This document shows, piece by piece, positions 1 through 8,649 of a stretch of DNA of 10,579 bases. A model generated the notes under the pieces. It was not told the DNA's origin. It saw nothing but the letters and a program-made list of their open reading frames with translations, and made no database searches. Numbering within the stretch: position 1 is the stretch's first letter; each line of letters opens with the position of its first letter. Made by a program: the position numbers and the translations under genes. This stretch comes from Entrophospora sp. SA101 (taxonomy: Eukaryota; Glomeromycota; Glomeromycetes; Entrophosporales; Entrophosporaceae). The stretch lies in the NCBI GenBank assembly GCA_958430865.1, contig CAUDNR010001698.1, positions 1 to 10,579 of the forward strand. Reading direction: 5' to 3'.

Positions 1-57
1 TTATGATTATTTGAAATGTTTATGACTATTTGAAATGTTTAAGACTATTCGAAATTC
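1..57. repeat. Three tandem 19-bp copies at the window edge
   Basis: Three consecutive 19-base units begin at 1, 20 and 39. The first two differ at one position (gattatttg against gactatttg) and the third has several changes. The array may continue upstream of the window. No function is evident. Confidence 0.7.
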
Positions 58-819
58 CATCCATTACCAAAAGTCATAATTCTTTTTGATATTTGATTAT
101 TCAAAAAGGGGATTAATGAACAGAAATACTATTTATATTGATAAATAAAAGACTTTGCTCTTGAAGGTAAGCATTATTTTTTTGGTTAAATGCAAGGTTT
201 TGATATTCATTATCAAAAGTTTGAAAAGCAGAGGAAAAACGAAAACAAATGAATAATAAATTTCATTTTTTTTTCTTTGTTTATTTAGACAAAGGAATGG
301 TTTTTTGCTTATAATTCTCATGGGTTAGTTATTCTTTTTAAAACAAAGATTATTGCATAAATTTTGTTTGTTGATTTAACCATAAAAGTAAAATTAGTGA
401 TTTTTTTTTATGTTTATAGAATAATATTGCCTTTGTTAAACAGGTCTTGTTGGGTAGTGTATTTGCGTGGTTGTTAGCAAACAATCTCGTAACATGCTCC
501 TGGATGGGAGATTGAATACAATGGAAAACAAGCCCTTTTATTATTTTTGAGTTTATTGTTAAATAAAAAACTATGAATGCAATTATTAATATATACTATA
601 GTTTTTTTTTTTTATTTTTTACTCGAAATATTAATGATTTTTTGATTTTTTTGCCGATCATTTAATATGAAATTTCCCCCGCATTTTTATAATAAATTGA
701 TTGACATTTCAATTAAATATTTTTTATTATATATTAATTACATAATAATATTATTGTTGACTAAAAAATTGATTCATTGTGGTTTGCTTCATTGAATTGA
801 ATTTTTTTAAATTAATGTA
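58..819. other. AT-rich spacer without a recognisable gene
   Basis: This stretch is dominated by A/T runs, and stop codons are frequent in all frames. A slightly GC-richer patch at about 440-530 contains a 7-bp complementary pair (482-488 with 508-514), but it does not fold as a tRNA and has no coding pattern. A 62-codon minus-strand open frame at 133-321 is low-complexity (Lys, Ile, Phe, Leu) and looks like chance. Nothing else is seen. Confidence 0.6.
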
Positions 820-1098
820 TCACTCAAGAGCATTAACTTGTTTCAATTGTTCTTTAGAATTTTCTTGTTGCAGTAAAAAAGCATAGACAATTTCCAAGCC
901 TTTTGAAGCTTCATTCGCACTTATTATTACTGGCTCAGCACTATCATCTTCTTCATTAATATCAGCAGGTGCTTCTGGTTGTTTTTTATATATTTCAACA
1001 AGTTCTTCAATAATTTTATCATTTCAGAAACTTCATAAATTATTTTCTCTTCTGGATTACTTAAGAATTCTTCAATTGGTATTTGATTAGGTAATTAA
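820..1098 (-). pseudogene. C-terminal remnant of a pogo/Tigger-like DDE transposase
   Basis: The minus strand encodes about 90 residues of acidic, Glu/Asp/Asn-rich sequence ending in a natural-looking stop at 820-822. It begins near 1098 with LPNQIPIEEF, continues to NPEEKIIYEVSE, then needs a one-base frame change near 1020 to continue as DKIIEELVEIYKKQPEAP. The last third contains SANEASKGLEIVYAFLLQQ and ends in NALE. The 'sites like PEE.I.YEV.EDD.II.EL' followed by a helical tail resembles the end of Tc1/pogo (Tigger, CENP-B-like) transposases as I know them from fungi; this is recognition, not alignment. The HTH and DDE catalytic core are absent: a stop lies immediately upstream in frame, and the upstream sequence is the terminal-repeat block at 1149-1317. 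So only the 3' end of the gene remains. An unrelated acidic protein tail cannot be excluded. Confidence 0.5.
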
Positions 1099-1148
1099 TT
1101 AATGTAACACGAATTTATTTACAAATTGATCACGTGAAAGTCACGGGC

Positions 1149-1317
1149 GTGCATTTAGAGAGGGTGATTTGTATGGACGGGGATGGAAGAAGACCGTGCA
1201 GTGCAGAGTAATGGAGGGTGTGCATTTATCTCTAACTCCCGAGGTTGGGAATGAGACATAGCATGCATTTATGGATGATGTGCATTTATAGAGGGTGCAC
1301 TTATGGAGGGTTCACTG
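1149..1317. mobile_element. Terminal-repeat-like block of a TA-flanked DNA transposon
   Basis: This is a GC-richer block built from reiterated GCATTTA (1151, 1222, 1265, 1282), each near a GAGGG or GGAGGG motif. It ends in CACTG at 1317, immediately followed by TA (1318-1319). Read on the minus strand the terminus starts with CAGTG beside a TA, which fits Tc1/mariner-pogo elements. They begin with CAGT-type ends, duplicate TA, and often carry short reiterated motifs in their inverted repeats. It lies directly 5' of the transposase remnant at 820-1098, as expected for the 5' end of an internally deleted element. I could not find the matching opposite terminus in the window, so the element is probably truncated or eroded on its left side. 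Confidence 0.5.
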
Positions 1318-1319
1318 TA

Positions 1320-1712
1320 TATATGGTATATTGATATATTGATAAGTTACATCACTTCAACTTATTAGTTCTATAAAAAAATGAAAACATTGATTGAAAA
1401 AGTAAGAAAATAAATTATGTACATTTATGATTATTAAAAATTACTTGTCAAAAATCATTATTTTTTATTTAATTCAAAAAAAAACCAAAGTTGTTATTAT
1501 ATATACTCAAGACATTTAAACCATAGTAGCCAGATAAATAAAATAAATAAGTAATTTAATACATAATAAGTGACAGGATTTAACTTATTCATGTAAGTCA
1601 TCTGGTATAGCTAAATCAATTTGTTTAGAATCTACAAAATATTTATTACAAGAGTGGATGTTAACAAATATTGTTAATTTTAATAAAAATGAAAATAATC
1701 AATGATTGAATA
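1320..1712. other. Spacer downstream of the kinase gene
   Basis: AT-rich sequence lies between the transposon terminus and the 3' end of the minus-strand kinase gene. It presumably holds the kinase 3' untranslated region, and several AATAAA/ATTTAAT-like strings occur on the minus strand, but none can be singled out as a polyadenylation signal. No coding pattern is seen. Confidence 0.5.
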
Positions 1713-2441
1713 TTAATAATTACCATTATTATTACCAATAATTGTTACTTTATTGGAATTCACAGGTTGGGGAAGGTTTGTAAAGCTTAATAATCTGCTA
1801 GTATAAATTGCATTTGGATGAATTGCTGCAGTAATTGTTGAAGGATCAAATTTTATTTCATCCATTTTATCAAACTCTCTTTCAATTGATTCATGTTTAT
1901 CACCTGACCTATAATGTTGAAGTGAATCATTCCAAAAATTAATAGTCTCATAAATCTTTTTAGCAGTTGGACGTTTATCTGGGTTAGCATCCATGCATTT
2001 GAATGCTAGTTTAATATAGAATTTTGGAGTATTATTTGAGAATACGGGTCTTGCACCTTTACATATTTTTGCTGCAAGATATTCATCATGTGCCAAATTA
2101 TTAAATGGTTGTTGACCAGTTGATACTACAGACATCAAAACTCCAAAACTTTATACATCTGATGCTTTTGTATATGGCTTCTTTTTTAAAACCTCTGGTG
2201 CAATATATGGTAGTACCCCACATATATCATTTTTATTTGATGATGATGTTTGACTAGCTGGGCATGATAATCCTAAGTCTGCAATAAATGCATATTTATT
2301 ATTTTGAAGAATATTACCAATATGAAGATCATGGTGAATAATTTCTTTTTCATGAATATCTTTTAAACCTTTAATAATTTGTTGAAGAATATAAATTTTG
2401 TCATTCCATTTTAAATTTTTAAAATCTTTAGTTAAATAATT

Positions 2442-3040
2442 TTGAAGACTTCCATCTACTAGATAATCCATTACAAATATATATTCTTTTGTAATTGGAT
2501 CTTGTGCTAATCCATAAATATGAATTATCTGACTGTTATCACGAAACTTCACATAATTTTTGAACTAAATAATAAATAAAATATTTAATTACAACAATAA
2601 TATTTAAAAAATCTGAAAATAAATAGAAAAAATAAATAATTTACCTCATTATGAAATTCATTAGCAATATTTTGTGAATTATGTAGTTTTTTTAATGCCA
2701 TAGGTATATCCTTACTAATTCTTTTGTAATCAGAATTTATACTTTTCTCACCATTTAACCAAGTAGCTTTGGATATAGTTGCAAACCCACCTTCGCCTAT
2801 CTTTTCAATATTTGTTAAATCATTATAAGGAATCTATTGAAGATAATATTTATTATTATACTTAGTTGCTTTAAGTTGTGTACTTTTAATCAACTCATCT
2901 AATGTTTCATTCCCACTAGTCCATCCTACAGTTAATAACTTTGGATCACATGATTGACACCATGAATAATCAGTATTATATCTATTGCAGGTTGGATACT
3001 CCCCATATTCTTCCTTTCTTTCCTTTGAATATTGATCTTC
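2442..3040 (-). repeat. Tandem duplication unit, gene-distal copy
   Basis: This is one of two adjacent direct repeats of about 600 bp. It spans the ribbon, N-lobe, intron 2 and the first part of exon 3. Landmarks: ttgaagacttccat at 2442-2455 matches 3047-3060, and gaatatt at 3027 matches 3619. This copy carries the TAG stop and the Cys-to-Tyr change in the ribbon, so it has decayed more than its partner. Confidence 0.8.
2565..2644 (-). other. Intron 2 of the kinase gene (80 nt)
   Basis: On the minus strand the donor is GAG|GTAAAT (GT at 2644-2643) and the acceptor is TTTAG|TTC (AG at 2566-2565). The reading frame passes from HNE to FKNYV in phase 0. It occupies the same place as intron 1 at 3170-3239 within the duplicated unit. 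Confidence 0.8.
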
Positions 3041-3046
3041 ATAATC

Positions 3047-3630
3047 TTGAAGACTTCCATCTTCCATATATTCCATTACAAAGATATAATCTTTTGTAGC
3101 TGGATCTTGTGTTAATCCATAAAGTTTATTTATGAATGATTTACCACAAAATGTAACATAATTTCTGAACTAAAAATGTATATTGAATTTCAGAATAATA
3201 TTTAAAATCAGAAATTAATAGAAAAATAAAATAATTTACCTCATTAAAAAATTCATCAGAAATATTCTGTGAATCATGTAGTTTTTTTAGTGCTACAGTC
3301 CTATCTTTGATAATTCTTTCATGATAATAATTTATATATTTCAAACCATTTAACCAAGTAGCTTTAGATACAGTTGCAAACCCACCTTCACCTATCTTTT
3401 CAATATTTGTTAAATCATTATAAGGAATCCATTGAAGATGATTACTATAATGATACTTAGTTACTTTAAGTTGTGTGCTTTTAATCAACTTGTCTAATGT
3501 TTCATTGCCACTAGTCCATCCTTCAGTTAATAGCTTTAGATCACATGATTGACACCATGCTGGTTTAGTATTATATTTATTGCAAGTTGGACATTCTCCA
3601 TATTTTTCTTTTCTTTTTGAATATTCATCA
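3047..3630 (-). repeat. Tandem duplication unit, gene-proximal copy
   Basis: The partner of the unit at 2442-3040 spans the ribbon, N-lobe, intron 1 and the start of exon 2. All four ribbon Cys are retained and there is no stop. The junction between the units falls just after the hinge (DGSLQDY) and continues in frame into the next ribbon region (EDQYSKERK). Confidence 0.8.
3170..3239 (-). other. Intron 1 of the kinase gene (70 nt)
   Basis: On the minus strand the donor is GAG|GTAAAT (GT at 3239-3238) and the acceptor is TTTTAG|TTC (AG at 3171-3170). It joins FFNE to FRNYV in phase 0. It is homologous to intron 2 but about 10 bases shorter, so the introns were duplicated together with the exon segments. 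Confidence 0.8.
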
Positions 3631-3686
3631 TTTTTGTCAGTAGAGGTATTGTCATGATGTTTATTTTCATCCAAAATGTTTTCCAT

Positions 3687-3834
3687 TGTGGTTTTTGTAT
3701 ATTTGTAAAATATTATTAAATATTTATCTAAAAAAAAATTAAAATTTTACCTTAACTACAACAATTCAGCATTGACACCCTAAAGTTGTAAAACTGTAAT
3801 AAATATTGCAAGCATGCAATCAGAGTTATTGGAG
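3687..3834 (-). promoter_or_regulatory. Presumed upstream region of the kinase gene
   Basis: This is the AT-rich sequence immediately 5' of the kinase start codon on the minus strand, with long T and A runs. No convincing TATA box, CCAAT box or other element is visible. It is assigned by position only. Confidence 0.3.
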
Positions 3835-3888
3835 TCACCAAACCTGGCAATCTAAATTAAAATCACTACGTACAACTATACTGCTTGA
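3835..3888 (+). repeat. Direct repeat left of the satellite
   Basis: Segments tcaccaaacctggca, ctaaattaaaat and acaactatactgcttga recur in the same order and orientation at 5203-5262, with a few substitutions and small indels. The pair brackets the satellite. It could be an old duplication or the edges of an element that contains the satellite. Confidence 0.65.
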
Positions 3889-3989
3889 TTTAGGGCTTCT
3901 ATTTGAATAAGGGCTTATTTGAATTATTTGTTTTACTTGTTATGAATTTGAACATTCAAATTACATTGAAAGTTTATTCAAATAAAATA

Positions 3990-5160
3990 AATAACAAATA
4001 ATTTGATAATTCGATAATTCAAATAAACGAATAATTCAAATAAAACAAATAAACGAATAATAATAATTCGAATAAAACAAATAATTCGAATAACGAATAA
4101 ACAAATAGTTTGAATAAAATTAATAAACAAATAATTCGAATAAATGAATGACAAAAATTTGAACAATAAAATGAATAAATGAATAATTCAAGCAAAACAA
4201 ATAGTTTGAATAAACGAATGATATAATTCAATTAATAAACAAATGATGACAACAATTCGAATAATAAACGAATGATACAATTTGAATAATAAACGAATGA
4301 TCTCAATTCGAATGATAAATGAATGATGACAACTATTCAAATAAACAAATGATATAATTCGAATAATAAACGAATGATCTCAATTCAAATGATAAACAAA
4401 TGATGTCAATTCGAATGATAAACAAATGATAATAATTCGAATAATAAACGAATGGTCTCAATTCGAATGATAAACAAATGATGTCAATTCGGATGATAAA
4501 CGAATGATGACAACAATTCAAATAATAAACGAATGACAATAATTCAAATAATAACAATAAATGATGTCAATTCGAATAATAATAATAAACGAATGATGTC
4601 AATTCGAATAATAATGATAAATGAATGATGATAATTCGAATAATAATAATAAACAAATGATTTCAATTCGAATAATAACAATAAATGAATGATAAAATTC
4701 GAATAATAAAGAATGATAACAATTTGAATAATAAACGAATGATACAATTCGAATAGTAAACGAATGGTAATAAAAATTCTAATAATAAATGAATGATAAT
4801 AACAATTCGAATAATAAACAAATGATCTCAACTTGAATAATAAATGAATGATCTCAATTTGAATAATAAACGAATGATAATAACAATTTGAATAATAACA
4901 ATAAACGAAGGATACAATTCGAATAATAAATTAATGATGTCAATTCGAATAATAAACGAATGATACAATTCGAACAATAAAGAATGATAACAACTCGAAT
5001 AATAAACGAATGATAATAAAAATTAGAATAATAAATGAATGATAATAACAATTCGAATAATAAACAGATGATACAGTTCGAATAATAAACGAATTATGAT
5101 ATTCGAATAATAAACGAATGATAACAATTCAAACAAAACAAATGATTTGAATAATTTGAA
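3990..5160. repeat. Degenerate ~25-bp satellite, about 1.15 kb
   Basis: About forty imperfect tandem units follow the pattern aattcgaataataaacga then atgat plus a few variable bases. Unit length varies from about 24 to 30 through slippage of inner AAT triplets. The left 250 bases are simpler and more degenerate; the units are most regular between about 4250 and 5120. Each unit contains ATTCG and CGAAT as short inverted arms, and also the palindrome ATTCGAAT. Long minus-strand open frames across it (Ile, Tyr, Phe, Ser, Leu-rich) are by-products of the repeat and not genes. The neighbouring kinase gene starts about 300 bases away and points away from the array. Confidence 0.9.
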
Positions 5161-5202
5161 CAATACTTTTATTATGAATAAAAACTCAACACTATTGCAG
5201 AA

Positions 5203-5262
5203 TCACTAAACCTGGCACAATAATGTTCAAACTAAATTAAAATATACAACTACACTACTTGA
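5203..5262 (+). repeat. Direct repeat right of the satellite
   Basis: This is the diverged partner of 3835-3888: tcactaaacctggca, then a small insertion, ctaaattaaaat, acaactacactacttga. It lies about 40 bases beyond the last satellite units. Confidence 0.65.
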
Positions 5263-5596
5263 GGCGACCCTACAAGCAATAGTAAAACTAATAAAAGGGG
5301 TTCCTAACTAATAATTAAATGTTGGCCAAACCATTAATCATCAGAAAGGGTTATGAATCAATCAATTATGCCAGATTTATTAATTAATGAAAGTGTTATT
5401 TTTGTTATCAAAGTGTTATTATTGAAAGATCAATTTTCTCCAATAAAATAAAATAAAATAGAATGATAATGACGACTAATTGACAATTACTAAAGTTAAA
5501 TGTCAAAAATGAGTCACTGATGATGTCATGATTAAATGATATCAGATGAAATGTTTTTGTCATAATTAATTAAAAATAAAATTTATATTCATTGAA
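5263..5596. other. Spacer without a recognisable gene
   Basis: AT-rich sequence with a short (AAAAT)n run around 5443-5461 and a repeated aaagtgttatt at about 5390 and 5411. No coding pattern or RNA gene is seen. Confidence 0.5.
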
Positions 5597-6156
5597 ATGT
5601 CAGATGGTAGTCAGCTTCAATTTGTAAATGTTAACTCAAGTGTTGATGATAATTTGTATCGCACCAATTCCATTCAATTCATAGAAGATTTTGATTAACT
5701 TTCTTTGAAATCAATTAATTAGCTGAATAAACCCTGAACTAGGGATAAATCTGTTTTTCCTTTTATTTATCAGATCAACTCACTTATTTCACACATCAAA
5801 AAACCATGCTTATTGATCCAGAATTAAAAGGGCACAACAATCATGATTGTTATATTTGTAGTCCTACTCTAAACCTAGAAAATTATCATCAAATCCATCA
5901 TCTTTAAATACTTTTAGTTCTCAACCCCATAATAATTTATGAGGAGGAAGTAAAAAAGGAGTATTACTTGAAAGTATTTCTTTAAATGAAACCCATCAGA
6001 AGTTCAAGATGCTCAAAATCTTAATGATGAATCTAAATCATTACAGCAAGATTACTTTTTAATGCAATGCTTAGAATACAAAAACACAATAACTCAAACA
6101 TTAGTAAACATTTGGATAAAATTGATAGTTATTTAGATAAGACAATAAAATATTAA
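5597..6156 (+). pseudogene. Decayed coding remnant of unknown family
   Basis: A clean 33-codon start segment runs from ATG at 5597 (MSDGSQLQFVNVNS onward, ending IQFIEDFD) to TAA at 5696. The same frame continues as LSLKSIN up to a TAG. Another frame has ATG at 5806 with MLIDPELKGHNNHDCYICSP. A third, from about 5874, reads PRKLSSNPSSLNTFSSQP. A fourth, from about 5993, reads PSEVQDAQNLNDESKSLQQD then LMQCLEYKNTITQTL. After another change the end reads KHLDKIDSYLDKTIKY to TAA at 6154. The composition (Asp, Asn, Gln, Ser, non-repetitive) is protein-like across successive frames, which suggests a single decayed gene with at least three frame changes and several stops. I do not recognise a domain. 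It has the same orientation as the Gag-like pseudogene that follows and could be part of the same old element, but nothing proves that. Confidence 0.45.
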
Positions 6157-6653
6157 TGTAATCAAATGGCGGAATGCTGCAAAAATCACAGAATGTGCAT
6201 TTAAAAAACTAAAACGGAAAATACTATCCCTTAATACTGTTGTATGTGAAATTCAAATTAGCCAATCAGAATTTCACCCCACTCTATAATATTTCAATTT
6301 CACATACAACAAGTATTCTTTAATGGTAACAAAATAATTTTTGATCACGATCTTGCATTCTTATTGGTCAATCGGCCAACTTTTAAGAAGATTTTGCGAA
6401 AACCACAAGGACAACAACCGAATTTTTATTTATAGACCAATCAGCTGAGCCTCTAAGATCATTTTCGTACTAGGGAGTGATATTCCCAGAAAAAGTTTTT
6501 TGTAACAGAAAAAATTTTTAGTTATCAATAGCCGAAAAACCGTTATAAAAAATCACACTACTATGAATGCTTTTTTTATATTAATATTTTTTTCCTCCGC
6601 AACTCGGAAAGTCAATATATTTGGTTTGTATAGAAGTAAGATTTTCCTTAACA
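6157..6653. other. Spacer upstream of the Gag-like gene
   Basis: Besides the inverted repeat at 6233-6317, two copies of CCAATCAG occur at 6262-6269 and 6437-6444, which resemble CCAAT boxes. A T/A-rich tract near 6570-6592 contains TATATTAAT about 75 bases upstream of the ATG at 6654. These are possible remains of a promoter, inferred from position and motif only. No coding pattern is seen. Confidence 0.3.
6233..6317. repeat. Inverted repeat with 21-22 bp arms and 42-bp loop
   Basis: Arm 6233-6253 pairs with 6296-6317 over gttgtatgtgaaatt and its complement, plus AATACT, with a single one-base indel. It could form a hairpin or be the ends of a very small element. It lies in the spacer between the two plus-strand pseudogenes. 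Confidence 0.75.
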
Positions 6654-8607
6654 ATGTCCCCAAGGATTAAACAATTCGAAGATAGTTTAGAAATAATAAA
6701 AAAACGGTTTGGAAAATTACAACAAGATTTAGTTTTAAAAGAAGATTATATCAAATATCTTGAAAAAGAGATATTAATTCGTAATGAGAAACTAGATCCA
6801 TTGCGTCAACAATTTCTGATATTAAAATACAGTTAAAAAAGGTCTTCGAGACCTCTAAAAGTCAAGAGAAATATATAAATCATGTGGAAGGGTTATTGGA
6901 AAAATTTCAAGATGATATTGATATACTTGACAAAAAAATAAAAATCCTAATATCATATAAAAATGATAATAAAATTATAGATATGGCATAAACTATTAGA
7001 CCACCAGGATCTCATGAGAAAGTAATGCCACATTTCATTTTAATCGTATTCAACGTAAACTAGATAATATAAGATATTATATACAAACCCAAATCGAACA
7101 GTTTAAGATCAAATGATATTTTAGATAAACTTGGTATAATATCTAAATCCGCAAGAATTAGCCCAAACAAGGGATCAGAATGATATACAGACAATTACAA
7201 GATTAAATAATCGTCCCAATTATACACAGAGAGATTTAGATTTGTTTCGTTTGGCTTATCAAAATGAAATAAAAGAATGCCGTCACTGGTACTTTTCTAT
7301 AAAGATAAACACAGACATATTATAGAACTGCAATGTTATAAATTACATTTATTGTTACAACGATATAAAAAACAATTAATTGTATATCGTAACGAAAAGG
7401 TTCTTGATCAGTGTTGCGTGATCAAATATATAGTATAGATATGAGAAATGAAAGAATAAGGAGAAAAGATTCTTGACAAATAATTTTAAATCAAAACCAA
7501 AATATTTTAAATTTACAGCAACAAATTTTTGTGCTAAATAATAATATACATATAAATCTCAATATGGCAGATTTTAGACGTTTACCAGTATTAAAATTAA
7601 TACAACCCACCCTTGCAAAGTTTTCCACCCTATATTAGCCAAGAACCTCTCGATGATTATACAATCATGGGCATTTTCAGAAGGACATATGGCAGTTCTT
7701 GAAAATGCAAATGCAGGAGATTTGATGATGCGGTTAAGTGTAATATTTTAAAATCTAAAATGGCCGGAAAATATGCTCCAGTACCTGCTAATGATCCCTA
7801 TACTCATGGTGACCCTGCTATTAATTCTCCAGCAACTTTGCGGGTATGTGCAAGAGCAAAATATCAACGAGAAACAGTTGGGACTAAACAATCTGCAATT
7901 CAAAAATTAACTCAAGAAAAATTTCAACCCTTTGATACCCCAGATACCTACTCGACCTCTTTTATTAGGTGTAGCTAATAATGATACTCAAGTTTTAGGA
8001 TTTCTTAAAAGCCAATTACTAGGCGAACTTTATACATAGATGAGATCCAATGCTCCAGCAGGTATTAATGAATTTTTTATTGCATTAAAAAATATGTGGT
8101 TGGAACGTTCTCCAAATTTGTATGGAGGCTCTATTTCTAATCAAATCTCTCAAATGCCATCTATTACACCCCAATCAACAATTACATCAACAGAAATAAT
8201 GAAACCAGAATCTGAATTACAATCAAATAATAGTGGTATAACAAAAACCGAAATAGAAAATATAGTAAATTCACAATTAGATTTAAGAATCCAAGAAACC
8301 CAAACACAGTCTCAACAGCCTACTTCATAACCTGTCTCTTTACAATTTCGACCACAGCCTGTAGGGACATTCCAAAATGTACAAAAAGAAAATATGAATA
8401 GATTTTTACAATGTATTAGTGGAGAAATTCCAGAATTTATTCCTGTTCCTCCTCACTCTTTACATTTAAAACCGCAGGTAAAAAAAGAATACCACTTCAG
8501 ATACTGATAGTGTCGAAGAAATTACTAAATGTTTGGCAAATATGTCATTGAAAATGGCTAAAAATATTAATGTTGTTGCTAAAACCGTTTAAAAATCTCA
8601 GAGATAT

Positions 8608-8649
8608 TGCTCAAATTGTGGTAGGATAGGACATAATTTTCGTAGCTGT
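8608..8649 (+). other. CCHC zinc knuckle in the Gag-like pseudogene
   Basis: The sequence encodes CSNCGRIGHNFRSC, a textbook C-x2-C-x4-H-x4-C retroviral-type nucleic-acid-binding knuckle with the conserved Gly before His. A Lys/Arg/Ser-rich stretch follows and then an Asp/Ser/Glu-rich one (8707-8808). A stop at 8590 lies six codons upstream in the same frame. In Gag proteins this motif binds the element's own RNA. Confidence 0.9.

Larger units (their letters stand above)
1713..3686 (-). pseudogene. Protein kinase gene with internal tandem duplication, broken by two stops
   Basis: Three exons (3686-3240, 3169-2645, 2564-1713) are separated by phase-0 GT-AG introns and together give 608 codons. 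Residues 32-48 carry a C-x2-C-x9-C-x2-C ribbon. The first N-lobe has a glycine loop IGEGGFATV (98-106) and a likely ATP-anchoring Lys at 134 (VALKK). Exon 2 runs through the hinge (VMEYMEDGSLQDY, 180-192), then restarts a second ribbon (207-223) and a second N-lobe (loop 273-281, Lys 309). Exon 3 supplies the hinge again and the only C-lobe: HHD 401-403 in place of HRD, Asn 408, DLG 420-422 in place of DFG, APE 446-448, and KRPTAKKI near the end. Two in-frame stops are present: TAG at 2834-2836 (residue 261), where the first copy has Trp, and TAA at 2151-2153 (residue 462), where kinases normally have the Tyr of DVYSFG. The second ribbon has Tyr in place of its first Cys. The start at 3686 gives the longest frame and matches the ribbon-first architecture. 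The family is the tyrosine-kinase-like expansion seen in Rhizophagus, and such kinases probably act in cytosolic signalling. The gene is most likely dead, though assembly errors at the two stops cannot be excluded. Confidence 0.85.

Noticed and set aside
133..321. 62-codon minus-strand open frame
   Set aside because: Lys/Ile/Phe/Leu-rich product of AT-rich DNA; no motif, no homologous feel, isolated.
430..530. tRNA or structured RNA in the GC-richer patch
   Set aside because: The short stem at 482-514 does not fit a cloverleaf, and there is no convincing T-arm or acceptor stem.
2834..3076. Independent 80-codon gene starting MEYMEDGS
   Set aside because: The Met is the kinase hinge Met inside exon 2; the frame continues upstream to a splice acceptor at 3169.
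3725..3755. Intron in the kinase 5' leader (GTAAAA to TTTAG)
   Set aside because: Only about 23 bases would be removed, too short for a spliceosomal intron.
3978..5051. Several minus-strand open frames of 62-95 codons across the satellite
   Set aside because: They are low-complexity translations of the ~25-bp repeat, in several overlapping frames, with no start context or domain.
3990..5160. CRISPR array
   Set aside because: Units are contiguous and degenerate, without unique spacers, and the context is eukaryotic.
3835..5262. Long terminal repeats of a retrotransposon
   Set aside because: The flanking copies are only about 55-60 bp, diverged, and enclose satellite and no coding region; no primer-binding site or polypurine tract is evident.
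7760..7978. Independent 72-codon gene starting MAGKYAP
   Set aside because: The frame is open upstream past a single TGA at 7700, and the text continues downstream after a frame change, so it is an internal piece of the Gag-like pseudogene.
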